A stretch of 64,000 bases of DNA from Castanopsis chinensis (GCA_032878915.1 JAVQMG010000104.1:11015001-11079000); one strand, 5' to 3'; positions 1 to 12,730 are shown, counted from the stretch's first letter. Notes: generated by a model not told the origin, from the letters alone. A program made the numbers and translations.

Positions 1-112
1 AAATGTCATCTTCTCATTGCACATCCATAATCCATAAATCCTATCTGCTATCAGAGAACTTAGCCTCATATGCCTGGGGCGCATGTATGCATTTGTAGAA
101 TTTACTCTCCCT
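1..112 (-). pseudogene. Last-exon fragment of a second RBM39-like copy, cut by the window edge
   Basis: These bases match 36,496-36,602, the region holding the last coding exon and 3' flank of the RBM39-like gene, with scattered substitutions. On the minus strand the end of the protein (PQAYEAKFxDSR and a stop) can be read at about 38-73. The splice acceptor is damaged: the intact gene has GCATGCAG before GTGCCCC, whereas here the CAG reads CAT. It cannot splice normally. It is probably the end of a partial gene copy, possibly extending left of the window. Confidence 0.75.
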
Positions 113-848
113 CTATAAACTGAACCTAGTTTCTCCCTTTTCTCTCCATCGGTTTCACTTTCAGACGCTTAATTTTGGTAATTTATGTTACACGTGTGTC
201 TCACATGAGTAGTCTGTTAATTTATATATTGACGGCAAAATAACTAATGTTCTAATTTGGCACATATGTGAAGTTTAGAGAGTAAACCAGCTAAAATAAA
301 AGTTTAGGTATGTAACAGCCACTAGCCTAAAGTTCAAAGGGTGCCACAGTATTTTTCTCTAAAATTCTATTATAGTTCTTTGGTATTTTATGTTGCCTAT
401 TGGCTTATTAAAGCCTAATTTCAAAGGTAAAATTTTCATTGGCAATAACTATTAAGGGAATTTTTATTTTATGTTTGTAAGTATAACTAGTAAGGAAATT
501 TTATAGACTTATCGCGCATATCCTTTGCTATTAAATTCTCTCTTTTTTTTCTTCACAACCAAATAAAGAAAATATATATTGGTTTTCTATTCTTTTATTT
601 TTCCATTCTTCCAACCAAACATGTATGGTGGAAAACTAAATCTAATATATCTTTTCACTTTTCTATCCTCCCAATCTTTTCTAATTGTCATTCTATCGTT
701 TATAAATCCCTGAACACAATTCCCACACCCCTCCTCTCCAATTTCTTCTACAAAAAAATAAAGAGAAAGGGAGTGACAAATACAAAGTGATGTTACAAAA
801 ACAAAAAGGAATATATTCTTATCATGCCAAAATGCTAACCATTTACTT
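113..848. other. AT-rich stretch without a recognisable gene
   Basis: No ORF with recognisable protein content, no tRNA and no clear terminal repeats were seen on either strand. The sequence is AT-rich with short homopolymer runs. Confidence 0.5.
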
Positions 849-853
849 CATTC

Positions 854-1758
854 TTTCGAGTTATAGATTGACCCCGAAAAATTAATTCAATTACTCAATT
901 TGATTAATTAGATAAAATTACATACAAATCATGGAGGCACCAACAAATCAACAAATAAACTAAGTGCAATGGAAATTAAAATTGACACGTTGATTTATTA
1001 ACAAATGAAGAAAACCTCACTGAGTGAATTTCAAGTCACCACTCCTAAGAATCCACTAATCAAGAACAAGCAGTTACATTTATAATGAATCTTACCACTA
1101 CCCTAGCCTATCCCAAAGCCAAAATACCAACCTATAGTTGTACCTTTACTTCAATTCTCAATTAGACTTAATCTTGTAGAAGACTTCTTCCTTTGCATGG
1201 ATCCTAGTACGTGACTAACTTCCAACAACTGATTGATTGTTGTTGGATGCAAAATTCTTCACTCCAAAGCACATTGAAGATTTGGAAGCGCTTGGTTACA
1301 ACCCTAAGTCGCAAAAAAACGTAGTAGCTTCTCACAGAGTGTATGAGTTCTCTAATTGAGTTTCTGAGGGTTTGATTATTTTAAAATAAAGCTTTTATAT
1401 GGTCTAAAGGTTTAGTGCACGAAAACCTAGCAATCTAAGTCTTCATGGGACGATATTCAAATTTGAGAATTTTGAAATCATAGAGCTCAATAGATTGAGA
1501 GGTATCGAGCTTGTGTCAAGAATCCTTCATTAAGTCTCGATAGATACTAGTGTTGAGACTAGTGTCGAGTTTCACTAAATTAGTTTTTCTTTACTTGTTT
1601 CTTGGTTCAATCTTCATGTCTTTGATGATACCACTTGTTAAGTAAACTTCACATACATATTGAAACATTAAACCCAACTTAGATCTACCCAATTACAAGC
1701 AAAGTACATTTTGTTAAAGGAAAAGCTAATACATAGAAAAAATTTATATTCCCTAACA
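854..1758 (-). mobile_element. Possible decayed LTR (solo) of a retrotransposon
   Basis: Read on the minus strand, the block begins TGTTAGGGAATATAAA, a plausible LTR start, and is flanked by the direct repeat CATTC (849-853 and 1759-1763), the 5-bp size expected for LTR elements. The other end finishes in AAA instead of CA, so it has either decayed or been misplaced. No coding remnant is visible. An unrelated repeat is a real alternative. Confidence 0.35.
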
Positions 1759-1763
1759 CATTC

Positions 1764-3127
1764 AACCCATGTTATAAATGTCATGTTGAAACTCAAATGA
1801 GCCGCTAAGGAAACCGCATGTCTCTCCCACTGCTATAATTTATACACAGAAGCTCTACTCATTAATTTCCAGTGTGAGAGGCTGCCATTACTATTCCCAT
1901 ATTGCCAAATCTCTGATCTCTCTAGTATAATAAACTTCTTTTCTTCTTATCAATGCTCTTTTGTGGTGTATTTTTTTTTTTTTTTTTTGGTGTTATAAGC
2001 ATGCCATGCAATGACAGAATTATATCATCATGTATGACCGCACCGATTTACTGTAAAATCTAATTTGCATATTCCATTAGCAAATGAAAAATGAGACTTC
2101 ATCCAAAGTTGGTGTGGTCATTCGCGTGATTACTCTATCGTTACTGAGCAATTGCATTATGTATTATAGGGCTTTCGATGCTCTGTTGAAGGATGTCTCA
2201 GTGGTCACCTCCCGTGAAATAACTTTTGGTTAGTTATTTAATTTGCTAAAGTAAATGAAATTTTGCTATTTTGTGTATTTGATTTAAGTACCTTAGATTG
2301 TTAGGAACTAGCTAGTATAATAAGCTGGTTGGGGTATTTGAAATTTTGTATGTTTATATCATTGTTAAAGAGATTTGTTATATTTATTTTGTATTAATTC
2401 AAGCATTTTATATTTAGTATTAGAAAAATGTAAAATGACTGATTTTGTACTTAAATGAGAAGGAAAAGCTTTTAATTGAAACCAATACAACAATACCCCA
2501 ATTAAAACTTTTGATGAACAGTGATTCCTTTTTCTTTTTCTTTTTTTCTTTTTTTATGAACGATTTCCTGCTTCTACTTTCTATCTTTCGGAAAACTCAA
2601 ATTAGTATTGCAATTATTGTAGACTAAAGATCTTTAATCTTTACTGTCCAGAAAAGAGAGGAGAAAAAAAGTGGCACCTCTAGATCGAATAATTGCAGTT
2701 GCACCACGAAAATTTCATGGAAGAATGATATACCTACTTTCATTATTGCGTCTCTTTGTCAAGGCGTTTACTACTTTACTCTCTTTCCTTTATTTAGCTT
2801 TTTGTTAAATTCTTTTAGGATTAAAAGTTTGCTTAAAATATATTTATACTGTGAGAAAAAATAATAAAACGTGAACCGCTAAAAAGAAAAAAAATTAGAT
2901 AATAAATTAGTCTCAAACACACAGATATAAAGATGTCAATAGCCATAAATAGGGTAAATTCTATTAACATATTTTGATATTTTGGCTAATACTAACTAGA
3001 CTCTAGACTCTTCAAAACTAATCAATTTGATCCTTAAAGCCAACTTATAGTCTGTTTGAGAACAGCTTATTTAGCTGAAAGTGAAAACTTTTTACTAAAA
3101 ATATTGTAAATAAAGCTAAAATAGTAC
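1764..3127. other. AT-rich stretch, no gene recognised
   Basis: There is a poly(T) run at about 1,971-1,988 and simple A/T-rich sequence throughout. The short ORF at 2,445-2,627 has no recognisable content. Nothing else can be supported. Confidence 0.5.
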
Positions 3128-3135
3128 AGTGAAAC

Positions 3136-3848
3136 CAGTGGCAGAGCCAGGATTTTTGTTCAGATAGGGCAAAATTAAAAGACAACATTTAAAGTGAAAT
3201 TAATCTAAAAAATATTAATCGATAACAATAACAAAATAAATAAACAATTATAAGAAAATAAATATATTTCATATATTAAAATAAATAAATAAATAAAAAT
3301 AACCAATTCATAGTTATTACAAAATCTACAACAAAAAGTTTATAAACTGATATGGTAAAAATGTGATTAGTGTTATTTAAACAATATAATGAATAGATGT
3401 TTGTGATTATTTTTTGTGATTGGTGACATGCCAATTTGTAATACATAAATAGTAAAATTTGTAAGACATAAATAGTAAAATTTGTAATATCTCTAGCATC
3501 ACTTAACAATAAAATACTGCAAAAAGTATCATCAATAGTGAAAATAATGATAGAAATTAAAAAAGAAAAAAAATTGTGAAATAGGTGTCAAACGTGGACA
3601 AGATAAAAGCTTACAAGAACAATAAAATAGGTGAAAAGGGAATATGATTTGATGTTTGATAAAACTTTTTTTTACTTTCATTTTCTTGTGTCAGAATCAC
3701 TTTCAAGTTTCAATCAATTGGAGTCATTTTTTCCTTTCTTTTTCCTATGTCAGAGTCTCTTAAGATTACAATTACATTTACAAGGAAATTTTAGGTGGAG
3801 TAAGGGGGGGCAAGTACCCCATCGCCCTCCCCTTTGGCTCCACCATTG
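3136..3848. mobile_element. Non-autonomous hAT-type transposon (713 bp)
   Basis: The ends are imperfect inverted repeats: CAGTGGCAGAGCCA on the left and CAATGGTGGAGCCA on the reverse complement of the right. They are flanked by 8-bp near-identical direct repeats, AGTGAAAC (3128-3135) and AGTGGAAC (3849-3856). An 8-bp target duplication with CAG-type ends is the hAT signature. The AT-rich interior has no transposase ORF, so any movement would have depended on another element's transposase. Confidence 0.75.
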
Positions 3849-4058
3849 AGTGGAACTCATGAATAGTACCAAAAAATATAATAAAACTCATAAATAGTAG
3901 CAAAATAAGTTAAATAAAAAAACAACTGGATTTTTAAACCAATGCCGAATGCACAGTTAATTTCTAAATACCACTAAACCAACTAGTCATTTTTCTCAAT
4001 TTAAAGACTAATTTAATTTTAAGGGCCAAATTAATCAATTTTAGAAAGTTATTTTTTG

Positions 4059-4690
4059 AGAAACACACACACACACACATAAGGAAAATGAGATGAAATT
4101 AGGGAATATACTCACACACAAATACCAAAACTGCATGCGGCAGTTAGTATTACAGAGCAAATGATAAACCCTTTATAAATATCACACTTTAGCGATGTGG
4201 AACGACTCAACAACACTGAGTATCTTTTTTTTTTTTTTTTTTTTTTTTTGAGAAACACACACACACACATATAGGAGAAGGAGATGAGATAAGGGAATAC
4301 ACTCACACGTCAACATCAAAACTGCATGCAGCAGTTAGTGTTGCGCGGAGCAAGTAATAAACTCATTCTCAATATCACATCTTATTGATGTAGGACAACT
4401 CAACCACACTGAGTATCTTTTTTTTTTTTTTTTTTAGAAACACACATACATACACATAGGGAAAGGGAGATGAGATAAAAGAATACACTCACACATCAAC
4501 ACCAAAACTGCATGCGGCAGTTAATGTCGCAGACCAGATGATAAACTTTACACTCATACGCCAACACCTAAACTGCATGTGACAGTTAGCTTTGTGGAGC
4601 AAGTGATAAATCTCTTCTCAATATCTCTTCTCAATATCACATCTTATCGATGTAGGACGACTCAACAACACTGAGTATCTTTTTTTTTTT
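4059..4690. repeat. Tandem array of about 185-250-bp units carrying (CA)n and poly(T)
   Basis: Each unit begins GAGAAACACACACACA or AGAAACACACATACA, continues through a segment with AAACTGCATGCGGCAGTTAG and ends at ACTGAGTATC followed by a T run. Unit starts lie near 4,059, 4,250 and 4,435; the third contains an internal partial duplication, and a fourth start is visible near 4,692. It looks like repeated copying of one short block, possibly from a retroelement. Confidence 0.7.
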
Positions 4691-4879
4691 GGGAGAAACA
4701 CACACACACATATATATCTATATATATATACAATTTTAGAAAATTTTGAACATGATTAGAAAGGTCAAGTTATGTTCGTAGAATTTATCCCATAAATAAT
4801 ATTGGTATCATCTATCCACTAAGAAATGGTCGGTGCTCTATGCATTGTTTTGTAAAAGTAAATAAAGCTTTAGAGTAAT

Positions 4880-4985
4880 TTGTCATGTCATTTTCCACTT
4901 TTTCTCTTTGTGAAAAACTGAAGACGCCCGAGATTTTAACTGAATTTGGTGGAAATTTCGTGGAAACAGCATAACTATTGAAGTA
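4880..4985. repeat. Dispersed repeat, copy 1 (second copy near 7,785-7,895)
   Basis: This block (around GAAGACGCCCGAGATTTTAA and GGTGGAAATTTCGTGGAAAC) recurs with substitutions and indels at about 7,785-7,895. The second copy is followed at 7,897-8,020 by another block that recurs at 28,380-28,500 (AAAACAATTTGGTTCT). These are old dispersed copies with no coding content recognised. Confidence 0.55.
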
Positions 4986-5100
4986 GGTCTTTGTTGTCAA
5001 GATAGTAAGAAAAATCGTATAAAAAAAAGGAAAGTAAGAAAAATTGAGCTGAAAATGCACCAAAAGTGTAGCACTTTACACCTATTTTCAGGTCTTTGAG

Positions 5101-5804
5101 TAGGAATGGCAACGGGTCGGGTTCGGGCCGGATTTTTACATACCCGAACCCGACCCGCGGGGCAAAACCCGAGAACCAAACCCGGCCCTATTATTAATCG
5201 GGTTTTTTTTTCCGGGGCCCAAACCCGCCCCGCCAGGCCCCACGGGCCCCGCGGGCCCCGTTTATCTCTTGGGCCCAAATCTAGCCCAACCAAAAAAAAA
5301 AAAAAAATTTGAAGCCCATTACAATTTTTGGTTACTAATATGATATATAATATGAAAAAAACAATTATCATTGTCGGCTTGAAGACGTTATATGAAAACG
5401 TTATATTCTCTATCTGCTTAGAAGAATTAAATAGTTGGTATATTTCAGCAACTAGGTTATTATTATGATTAATATATTTACATTTACATATTCAAAAATT
5501 CAAAATAATATCATATTTATTATTATTATTATATAAATAAAGATACAAAGTTTCATCGATTCAAATCAAAGGTTACTAATATGATATATATATATGGGGG
5601 GTTTAGTAATTTAATATAACCGGGTTTTTATCCGGGTCGGGTTTCGGATTTTTTTAAAAAACCCGGACCCGACCCGGATCCGCTTCGGGTTTTTTTTTAA
5701 AAACCCATATCCGACCCTATTCTTTATCGGACCGGGTAAAATCCGGCCCATTAGGGTCGGGCCGGGCCGGGTATCCGCAGGTCGGATCTAAATTGCCATC
5801 CCTA
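5101..5804. mobile_element. Non-autonomous hAT element with GC-rich CGGGTCGGG ends (704 bp)
   Basis: Ends are TAGGAATGGCAA on the left and TAGGGATGGCAA on the reverse complement of the right. A perfect 8-bp target duplication, TCTTTGAG, lies at 5093-5100 and 5805-5812. Both subterminal regions carry dense CGGGTCGGG/CCCGACCCG repeats in inverted orientation, while the middle is ordinary AT-rich DNA. No transposase is encoded. ORFs running through the CCCG repeats are not genes. Confidence 0.9.
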
Positions 5805-5812
5805 TCTTTGAG

Positions 5813-6834
5813 GTTGCAAGTCAAAAGACTCAAAACCACTTAGACTCTTTTTTAAATAATATTTATTTATTTATTTAAATTAAATTTTTTATTTAAAACT
5901 ATTGCTTTTTTTTTTTAAATAAAATTTTTATATTTAGGTTTGTCAAGAGCACTCAAATCACTATCAATATTTATATGATAGAAAAATAACTACATTTTAG
6001 CCAACAACATGCAAAAGTCTATATTAAAAAAAAAACATAGTTGCTAAAGTAATTATGTAAATTTACGTTAATACTATTCATTTTATTTAGTTTTTTATTA
6101 TTTTTTTACATGTCTCAAGAATGAAGAAAGAGAATGAGTGATGATTGTTGTGTTTGAAGAAAGATAAATAATTTTAAAAATTAAGAAAAAATGATATTTT
6201 AATAAAATGTAATATAAAATAGATAATCTGATGTTAAGTGTTTTCAAACATAAACATATAAACTAGAAAAAGTAGTTTTTATGTTAAAATAGACATGAAT
6301 TTTTGCACAAGCTAATGTTCTGACGTCTACTTTTCATCAAATGATTAAAAGACAAATCCATTTAATTTCATTATTTATAATAGATTTTAAATAGGATTTC
6401 ATGAATTTTAGTTTTGAAAAACTTATTTTGATGAAACAATTGTCACAAATTTTATTTAATACAATTCTGTAAGCATAAATGCACTTGAAAAATAATTTAA
6501 TTTTTTTATATAGTCATATATTATTACATGACAGATATATCATTTTCTAATGCTATAATATAGCCCCTGTAATCTTTTCATTGTATTACTTCTTTATCTT
6601 ATAATTCGGTTTTGATAAGTTTCTAACAATAAATATAAAAAATAAAAACTCAATTTTGATAATTTCTCATTGACCTGGGAGATTTCATATTAATTTTTGT
6701 TGGATTTTGCAACGTCAACCGAATGAAATCACACAAATTCTCATTAAAATTAGTATTATTTATATTTTATCAATTTCTTAAGTAGTGCAAGCCAAGTGTA
6801 AGCTAGTAGTAGACTTGGGTTCATAGAGGCATGC
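5813..6834. other. AT-rich stretch with a decayed MITE end
   Basis: No gene is visible. The part at about 6,130-6,320 resembles 9,190-9,350 and, more loosely, the right end of the element at 13,445-14,156 (shared features: AATAAAATGTAAT, an AAAATAGA motif and a terminal TTGCACAA-like segment). It is probably a remnant of the same MITE family. Confidence 0.4.
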
Positions 6835-6843
6835 ATTGCTTTA

Positions 6844-7165
6844 GGCAAAAATGACCCACTATCACTATTTAGCAAAAAAAATTAACAATTTACCACTATT
6901 TTGAAAATATGTATGGATCTACTACTTTTTTAAAACTCAAATTTGTGAAACTTGAATTCTAAAAACTAGAGTTCTTTGAAAAAATATACTCTGAAAATTT
7001 TTGAAATTTTTTTATGGTACTCAAGTTTATAGAACTCGAGTACCATAGAAAACTCGAATTCGCCAAATTTGAGTATTAAAAAAGTGGTAGATCTCTACAT
7101 ATTTTCAAAACAGTGGTAGATTGCAACATAGTTTGTGAAAATGTGCTATTTGGCTATTTTCGCCC
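6844..7165. mobile_element. Mutator-type MITE with long terminal inverted repeats (322 bp)
   Basis: The element is close to one large hairpin. The left end (GGCAAAAATGACC...) and the reverse complement of the right end (GGGCGAAAATAGCC...) align imperfectly for more than 100 bp, sharing TTTTGAAAATATGTA and CTACTACTTTTTTAAAACTC-like segments. It is flanked by a perfect 9-bp direct repeat, ATTGCTTTA (6835-6843 and 7166-7174). A 9-bp target duplication with long inverted repeats fits Mutator-like elements. There is no coding capacity. Confidence 0.85.
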
Positions 7166-7174
7166 ATTGCTTTA

Positions 7175-10142
7175 AATAAAAAAGAGGCCTAAGAGCCATG
7201 GATTGCCTCAAATAAATTGTATATAAATAAAAAAGAGGCCAATTTCCCAATTAAGTATACCTTTGCATAGTAATCTCAAAAAAAGTATACCTTGGTATTC
7301 GATTTTTATGGAAAATAAAAGAACAGGATTCCTCATTAGTCATCATTGAAGGGGAAAAAAGTAGTAGCTCTTTTGGTGTTAAATTAAAATTACTTTAGTC
7401 ATTTGAGAAGTACTAAGTTTACAATATTTTCATAATAAATTATTATTAATTAATTATTATTGATTATTATTTAAATTTATCATTAAAATTACTTTTTTGT
7501 CTTGCCAATAACAATCTGTTACTTAAAATTTTTTGTAAAAATATAGTGAACTTAACATTTCTCTTTGTAAATTGGTGATGAAAATAAGGTAAAGTAAATC
7601 AAAATTGTAAAATTGTGTATTTTTATGTTAAGGGGGGTTAAGAACTTAAAATGAAGTCAGTTTTTGTAAAAAAATTAAAAATACTTTAGTTGTTTTTGTG
7701 AAAAATAAAAAATCTGTAACGAAACTACGGAAATAAAATAGGATGTCCCTTTCAACACGCTTTACGTACTGTCTGATGAGGAAGAATGTCATTTTCCCAC
7801 TTTTTTTAATTTTTATTTTATCTTCTTGAACAACTGAAAACGCGCGAGATTTCAACTAAAGTTGGTGGAAATTTGGTGGAAACACCATAACTATTGGCTA
7901 AAACAATTTGGTTCTCCTGTAAATAAATATAGATGTTAGGGGCATTTGAAAAAGATGTAAGCTTCCAAGAATTTTCCTACCCCACGTAAATGGCTAGCTT
8001 TTCAAAGTCCTTCCTTGCAGACTTTCCATTCTCTTACTTTTATTACATCATTTCATCTTGTCTTTTGTGTCTATCTATTTGTTTTTAAAAACAAATAAAA
8101 ATAATTTTCTTCTTATTTTTTTAAATTAAGACAAATATAAAACTTTAAAAAAGTGTAAGCTGCCATGTTACACAATTTATTTTATAATTTTTTTAACAAA
8201 AAAACTAATGCGGTGAATAGTTAATATAATTAGTAAAATTGTTATATTAGTGGTTGGCTTATATGAGAATCAATAATTTATAATAATGTTGTGAGATAGT
8301 TTATGCAACCTAAATTGCAATCCTATATGTTTATGAACATACGATATAGTGTGTGTATTATATCGTAAAATCGTACCTATCATACGTTGCATAAACAAAT
8401 TCTTTAAAATGAGAATTTTTTGTTAAAATTTGTACTTTTAATTGAATCTAACAAGTTGTCAAACTTGTTTTTAACGCAAATTACTAAGTTACTTAATTTA
8501 GCCTAATGAAATAACATATTCATAAGTTTTTTTTTTTTTTTCTCTCTTTCTCTTACAAAATTTGGACTAGACAATACACACTTACACTTCACTTTAATAT
8601 TTATAAATTTAATTTCTATACTATGAATAAGATATTAATCAACAATATAATTTAAAAAAAAATTGTCATTATTGTTATAAATTCAAGAAATTAGAAAGAC
8701 AAGAAGAATTTTTTTAAAAATATATTAAAATGAAAAGAACAAGAAGAGATAGTAAATATTAATGACGATGAAGAAAATTTTAGTGAAAAAATAAGTTTTC
8801 AAAATGATAAACATTATGATAGTATTGACTTAGATATGATTGATTAGGCAATATGATGAATACAATGAAAATGAATTATTATTTTTAGGTATTTGTAACA
8901 TATTATTACTTTTGAGTTTAAGTAATTGGAATGTATATGTTATAAACATATGCTAGTCTGATTTATTTAGTTAGCTTCTCAAAAATTATTATATAAGTGA
9001 TGAATAATCTAGTCATTAGTTGAATATATTCAAAATTTATAATGAATATACCCTTTAAATATGTATATCTATATATATTTTTTAACTTTATAAAGTGTTT
9101 GTGTATCTTACGATATATGATATGATACGATACACGATACAGAAAAATCAAAAAATGATTTATGATACGATTCATGATTTGACAATTATGGTTATTATGT
9201 GTAAAAAAAGATAAATAATTAAAAATTTTAATGAAAAATAATTTTTTTAATAAAATGTAATGTAAAGTAGATAACAAAGTGAGTATGAAAAATGAAAAAA
9301 ATGATTTTTTATCCTAAAATAGACAAATTTTTTGCACAAAATGCTCTCACATGGTGCTATTTTGGTTATTACACCATAATGTCGGAGTCCATATACCGGA
9401 GTCCATAAACCTTGCTTCTTTAGGCCTAAAATCCAATACCACCTGTCTTCAAAGGCTATAAAATTGCCTTTTTTTTTTTTTTTTTTTTTTTTGGGAGCTA
9501 TAAAATTACTTTAGCAAAAGCTGAATCATAATCAAATTCACTTCGTCAAAAGTAAACCAAATACCAATAATCAAAGGGGGGAAATGCTTTTACACTTGGA
9601 CTAAGGTAAAGTCTTTGTCTTTTCATAAACAGATTTAACAAAGCAACTTCCATTAGAGTTAATTTTTTATAGAAAGAAACTCTCGATTCTCTAACATGAA
9701 ATTTTTAATTAAAAAGATATTGTTTGATTCACTTTTGTAACAGTAGAAGGCACAATGAGCTTGAGGGATCCACCACGACGGGTAAATTCACCTTCTTGCT
9801 AATAAGCAAAATAATTACAGTGGCCTACAAAGCTCAATCATAAATTATTCAGCAAAAAAAAAAAAAAAAAAATCAAATTCACTTTATCAAAAGTTAAGTC
9901 TTTGCTGCATTTAATTAGTAAAAAATTAATTAATGGACCTTATAAGTTGAAACTTTCTTAAAAATAAATTAATATTTTTATATTTTAAACCACATTACAT
10001 ACATTTTTATAGACTTTTTCACCCACGCTACTTTGTCTTTTCTTTATTTATTTATTTATTTTTAATTGACGCTGGTCAGCAAAATAATTTGAATAAAAAA
10101 TCAAACTTGCTTTCTCAAATGTAAACACTGGTGTCCGTTTTT
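7175..10142. other. Long AT-rich repeat-derived stretch, no gene recognised
   Basis: It contains dispersed-repeat copies (7,785-7,895 and 7,897-8,020), a decayed MITE end (about 9,190-9,350), poly(T) runs at 8,528-8,540 and 9,471-9,492, and poly(A) near 9,846-9,870. ORFs here have no recognisable protein content. Confidence 0.5.
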
Positions 10143-10636
10143 CTCATCCCTCAATAATTTGAATCATATAATCTGCTCGCTGTACTCAATTATTGTGCTT
10201 CATGGAAAGGCGCAGTGACCGTATGTGGGATCCACCACAACGCTCAATTATTCGCTGAAATCAATTCAACGGTCCACATTTGATTCACACAGACCACATT
10301 TCTCTCTCTCAATAATTTGAATCATATAGTACCCGTTTGAAAAACTCATAAAGTTTTACTGAAAGCAGTGGTGGCTTCATAAAATTTTTCTCAACCCTCA
10401 ATCATTTGAATCATATAATCTGCTAGCTGTACTCAATTATTGTGCTTCATGGAAAGGCGCAGTGACCGTATGTGGGATCCACCACAACGCTCAATTATTC
10501 GCTGAAATCAATTCAACGGTCCACATTTGATTCACACAGACCACATTTCTCTCTCTCAATAATTTGAATCATATAGTACCCGTTTGAAAAACTCATAAAG
10601 TTTTACTGAAAGCAGTGGTGGCTTCATAAAATTTTT
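10143..10636. repeat. Tandem duplication, 247-bp period, two copies
   Basis: Copy 1 (about 10,143-10,389) and copy 2 (about 10,390-10,636) are nearly identical, including ATGTGGGATCCACCACAACG and GTACCCGTTTGAAAAACTC. The period was measured from ATCTGCT at 10,171 and 10,418. No coding content. Confidence 0.9.
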
Positions 10637-11196
10637 TTAAGGTGTTTCTTAAAAAACATAAATTATACAAATAAATATATAAAATATTAATAAAATTATT
10701 AATTATTATTGTTTAGTTGTTGCATTAATTTTTTTTATCTTGTATAAAATATAATTTTTTATATTGTTTCATTAATTATAAAATTATTAATTACTATTTA
10801 ACCTAACATAATTTAATTTGTTTATCTTTTATAATATATTGGTTAATTAAATTATTAATTATTGTTTATTAGTTGTTTTTTCCCAATTAATTATTGGTTA
10901 ATTAATATCCCAAACAAAACAAACAAAATTAATTAGTTCAACTAATTACTATGGTTGTTTGATACTCAGAATATCACACTGTTACTTAACCAAAAAAAAA
11001 ATAAAGTCAATAAACAATAAGCCAATTATCTAGAGGTCTCAACTTTGTACAATACAAAAATATACAGGCTGTATAACTTAAGTTTAAGTCTAAAAAAGAG
11101 TGATTTATTACATAGTTTATGACCATTAGTTGAACTAAACAATAATAAGGGTCAAACGCATGGAGAGAGAGAGAGAGAGAGATTTTGTTTTGTTTG
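10637..11196. other. AT-rich stretch and (GA)n tract
   Basis: The block is A/T-rich with repeated AATTATTAATTA-like motifs up to about 10,900, and has a (GA) microsatellite at 11,161-11,182. No gene is seen. Confidence 0.5.
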
Positions 11197-12150
11197 TTTC
11201 CCATGCTTCCATTCACCCCACTCAACAGACAGGGCCATATGGCTCCCAATTAATTGTATTTTACCGACGCCGACACCTGATAAAGCCAAAAATAAGGGCA
11301 AATGTTAATAAAGTTACCAACACCAACACCAACACCAACGAATAAAGCCAAAAACAAGGGCAATAAACCAACACCATCACCAACGAATAAAGCCAAAAAC
11401 AGGGGCAATAAAGCAATCAGTCAATCAAAGGGAATGTTTCCCATGCTCCCTTTCACCCCACTCAACAGACAGGCCCATGGCTCCCAATTAATTGTATTTT
11501 ACCGACACTGACACCGGATAAAGCCAAAAATAAGGGCAAATGTTACTAAAGTTACCAACACCAACGAATAAAGTCAAAAACAGGGGCAATAAACCAACAC
11601 CAACACCAACACCAACACCAACGAATAAAGCCAAAAACAGGGGCAATAAACCAACACCAACACCAACACCAACACCAACGAATAAAGCCAAAAACAGGGG
11701 CAAAAAAGCAATCAGTCAATCAAAGGGAATGTTTCCCATGCTCCCTTTCACCAAACTCAACAGACAGGCCTATGGCTCCCAATTAATTGTATTTTACCGA
11801 CACCGACACCGGATAAAGCCAAAAATAAGGGCAAATGTTAATAAAGTTACCAATACTAATACCAACACCAACACCAACACCAACACCAACGAATAAAGCA
11901 AAAACAGGGGCAGTAAAGCAATCAGCCAATCAAACCAACGCCAACGAATAAAGCCAATCAAAGGGAATGTTTCCCATGCTCCCATTCACCCCACTCAACA
12001 GACAGGCCCATGGCTTCCAATTAATTGTATTTTACCGACACCGACACCGGATAAAGCCAAAAATAAGGGCAAATGTTAATAAAGTTACCAATACCAACAC
12101 CAACACCAACCAATAAAGCCAAAAACAGGGGCAAATAAAGCAATCAGCCA
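11197..12150. repeat. Tandem array of 238-295-bp units with an expanding CCAACA hexamer
   Basis: Four units start at TTTCCCATGC (11,197; 11,437; 11,732; 11,970). Each holds a conserved part (CAATTAATTGTATTTTACCG, then ACACCGGATAAAGCC) and a hexamer tract of CCAACA/ACCAAC with a different repeat number, which explains the unequal unit lengths of 240, 295 and 238 bp. ORFs of Pro-Thr or Val-Gly repeats here are readings of the hexamer, not genes. Confidence 0.9.
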
Positions 12151-12730
12151 ATCAAATGGAATCAAATAAAGTCTGAGTCATTTCATACTTTCATTTCACT
12201 GTTATAATTTTATTCTTCAGATAGAGAGAGTCTGAGACAGAGTGTCTGAGAGAAACGAAACCCATCAACCCAATATAAAGCCAAAAACAGGGGCAAATAT
12301 TAATAAAGTTACAAAGTAAATCTAAGCGAATAAAGCAATCAACCAATCAAAGAGAATCAAATAAAGTCTAAGAGAGGGAGAGTCATTTCATATTTTCATT
12401 TCACTATTATAATTTTATTGTTCAGATGGAGAGAGAGAGTATGAGAGAAACTAACAAACCAACCAACCCAACCCGCATATGTATAAAGTCGGGCAAATAT
12501 TAATGAAGTTACAAAGTAAATCTAACCGAATAAAGCAATCAGTCAATCAAAGCGAATCAAATAGAGTATAAGAGATAGGAAGAGTCATTTCATAGTTTCA
12601 TTTCACTGCTATAATTTTATTCTTCAGATAGAGAGAGAGTTTGAGAGAAACTGAGAAACCCATCAACCCAACCCGTATATGTAACTATGTAAGAGAGAAA
12701 ACGAGATGCAGCGCCACCACTAACTGAAGG
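12151..12730. repeat. Second tandem array, about 195-bp units, three copies
   Basis: Units recur at about 12,158, 12,350 and 12,550, each with AATCAAATAAAGTCT (or a variant), GAGTCATTTCATA, TATAATTTTATT and a GAGAGAGA tract. They share the GGGCAAATATTAATAAAGTT segment with the array to the left, so the two arrays are related and may have grown from one ancestral block. Confidence 0.8.

Noticed and set aside
5106..5312. Arg/Pro-rich ORF, and its antisense partner at 4,997-5,371
   Set aside because: Both read through the CGGGTCGGG subterminal repeats of the hAT element.
10371..10388. CAGTGGTGGCTTCATAAA as a hAT end
   Set aside because: It resembles a hAT terminus, but no matching opposite end or 8-bp duplication was found, and it repeats with the 247-bp tandem unit.
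11302..11985. ORFs of Pro-Thr, Asn-Thr or Val-Gly repeats on both strands
   Set aside because: They are frames through the CCAACA hexamer; no start context, no domain, and unit numbers vary.
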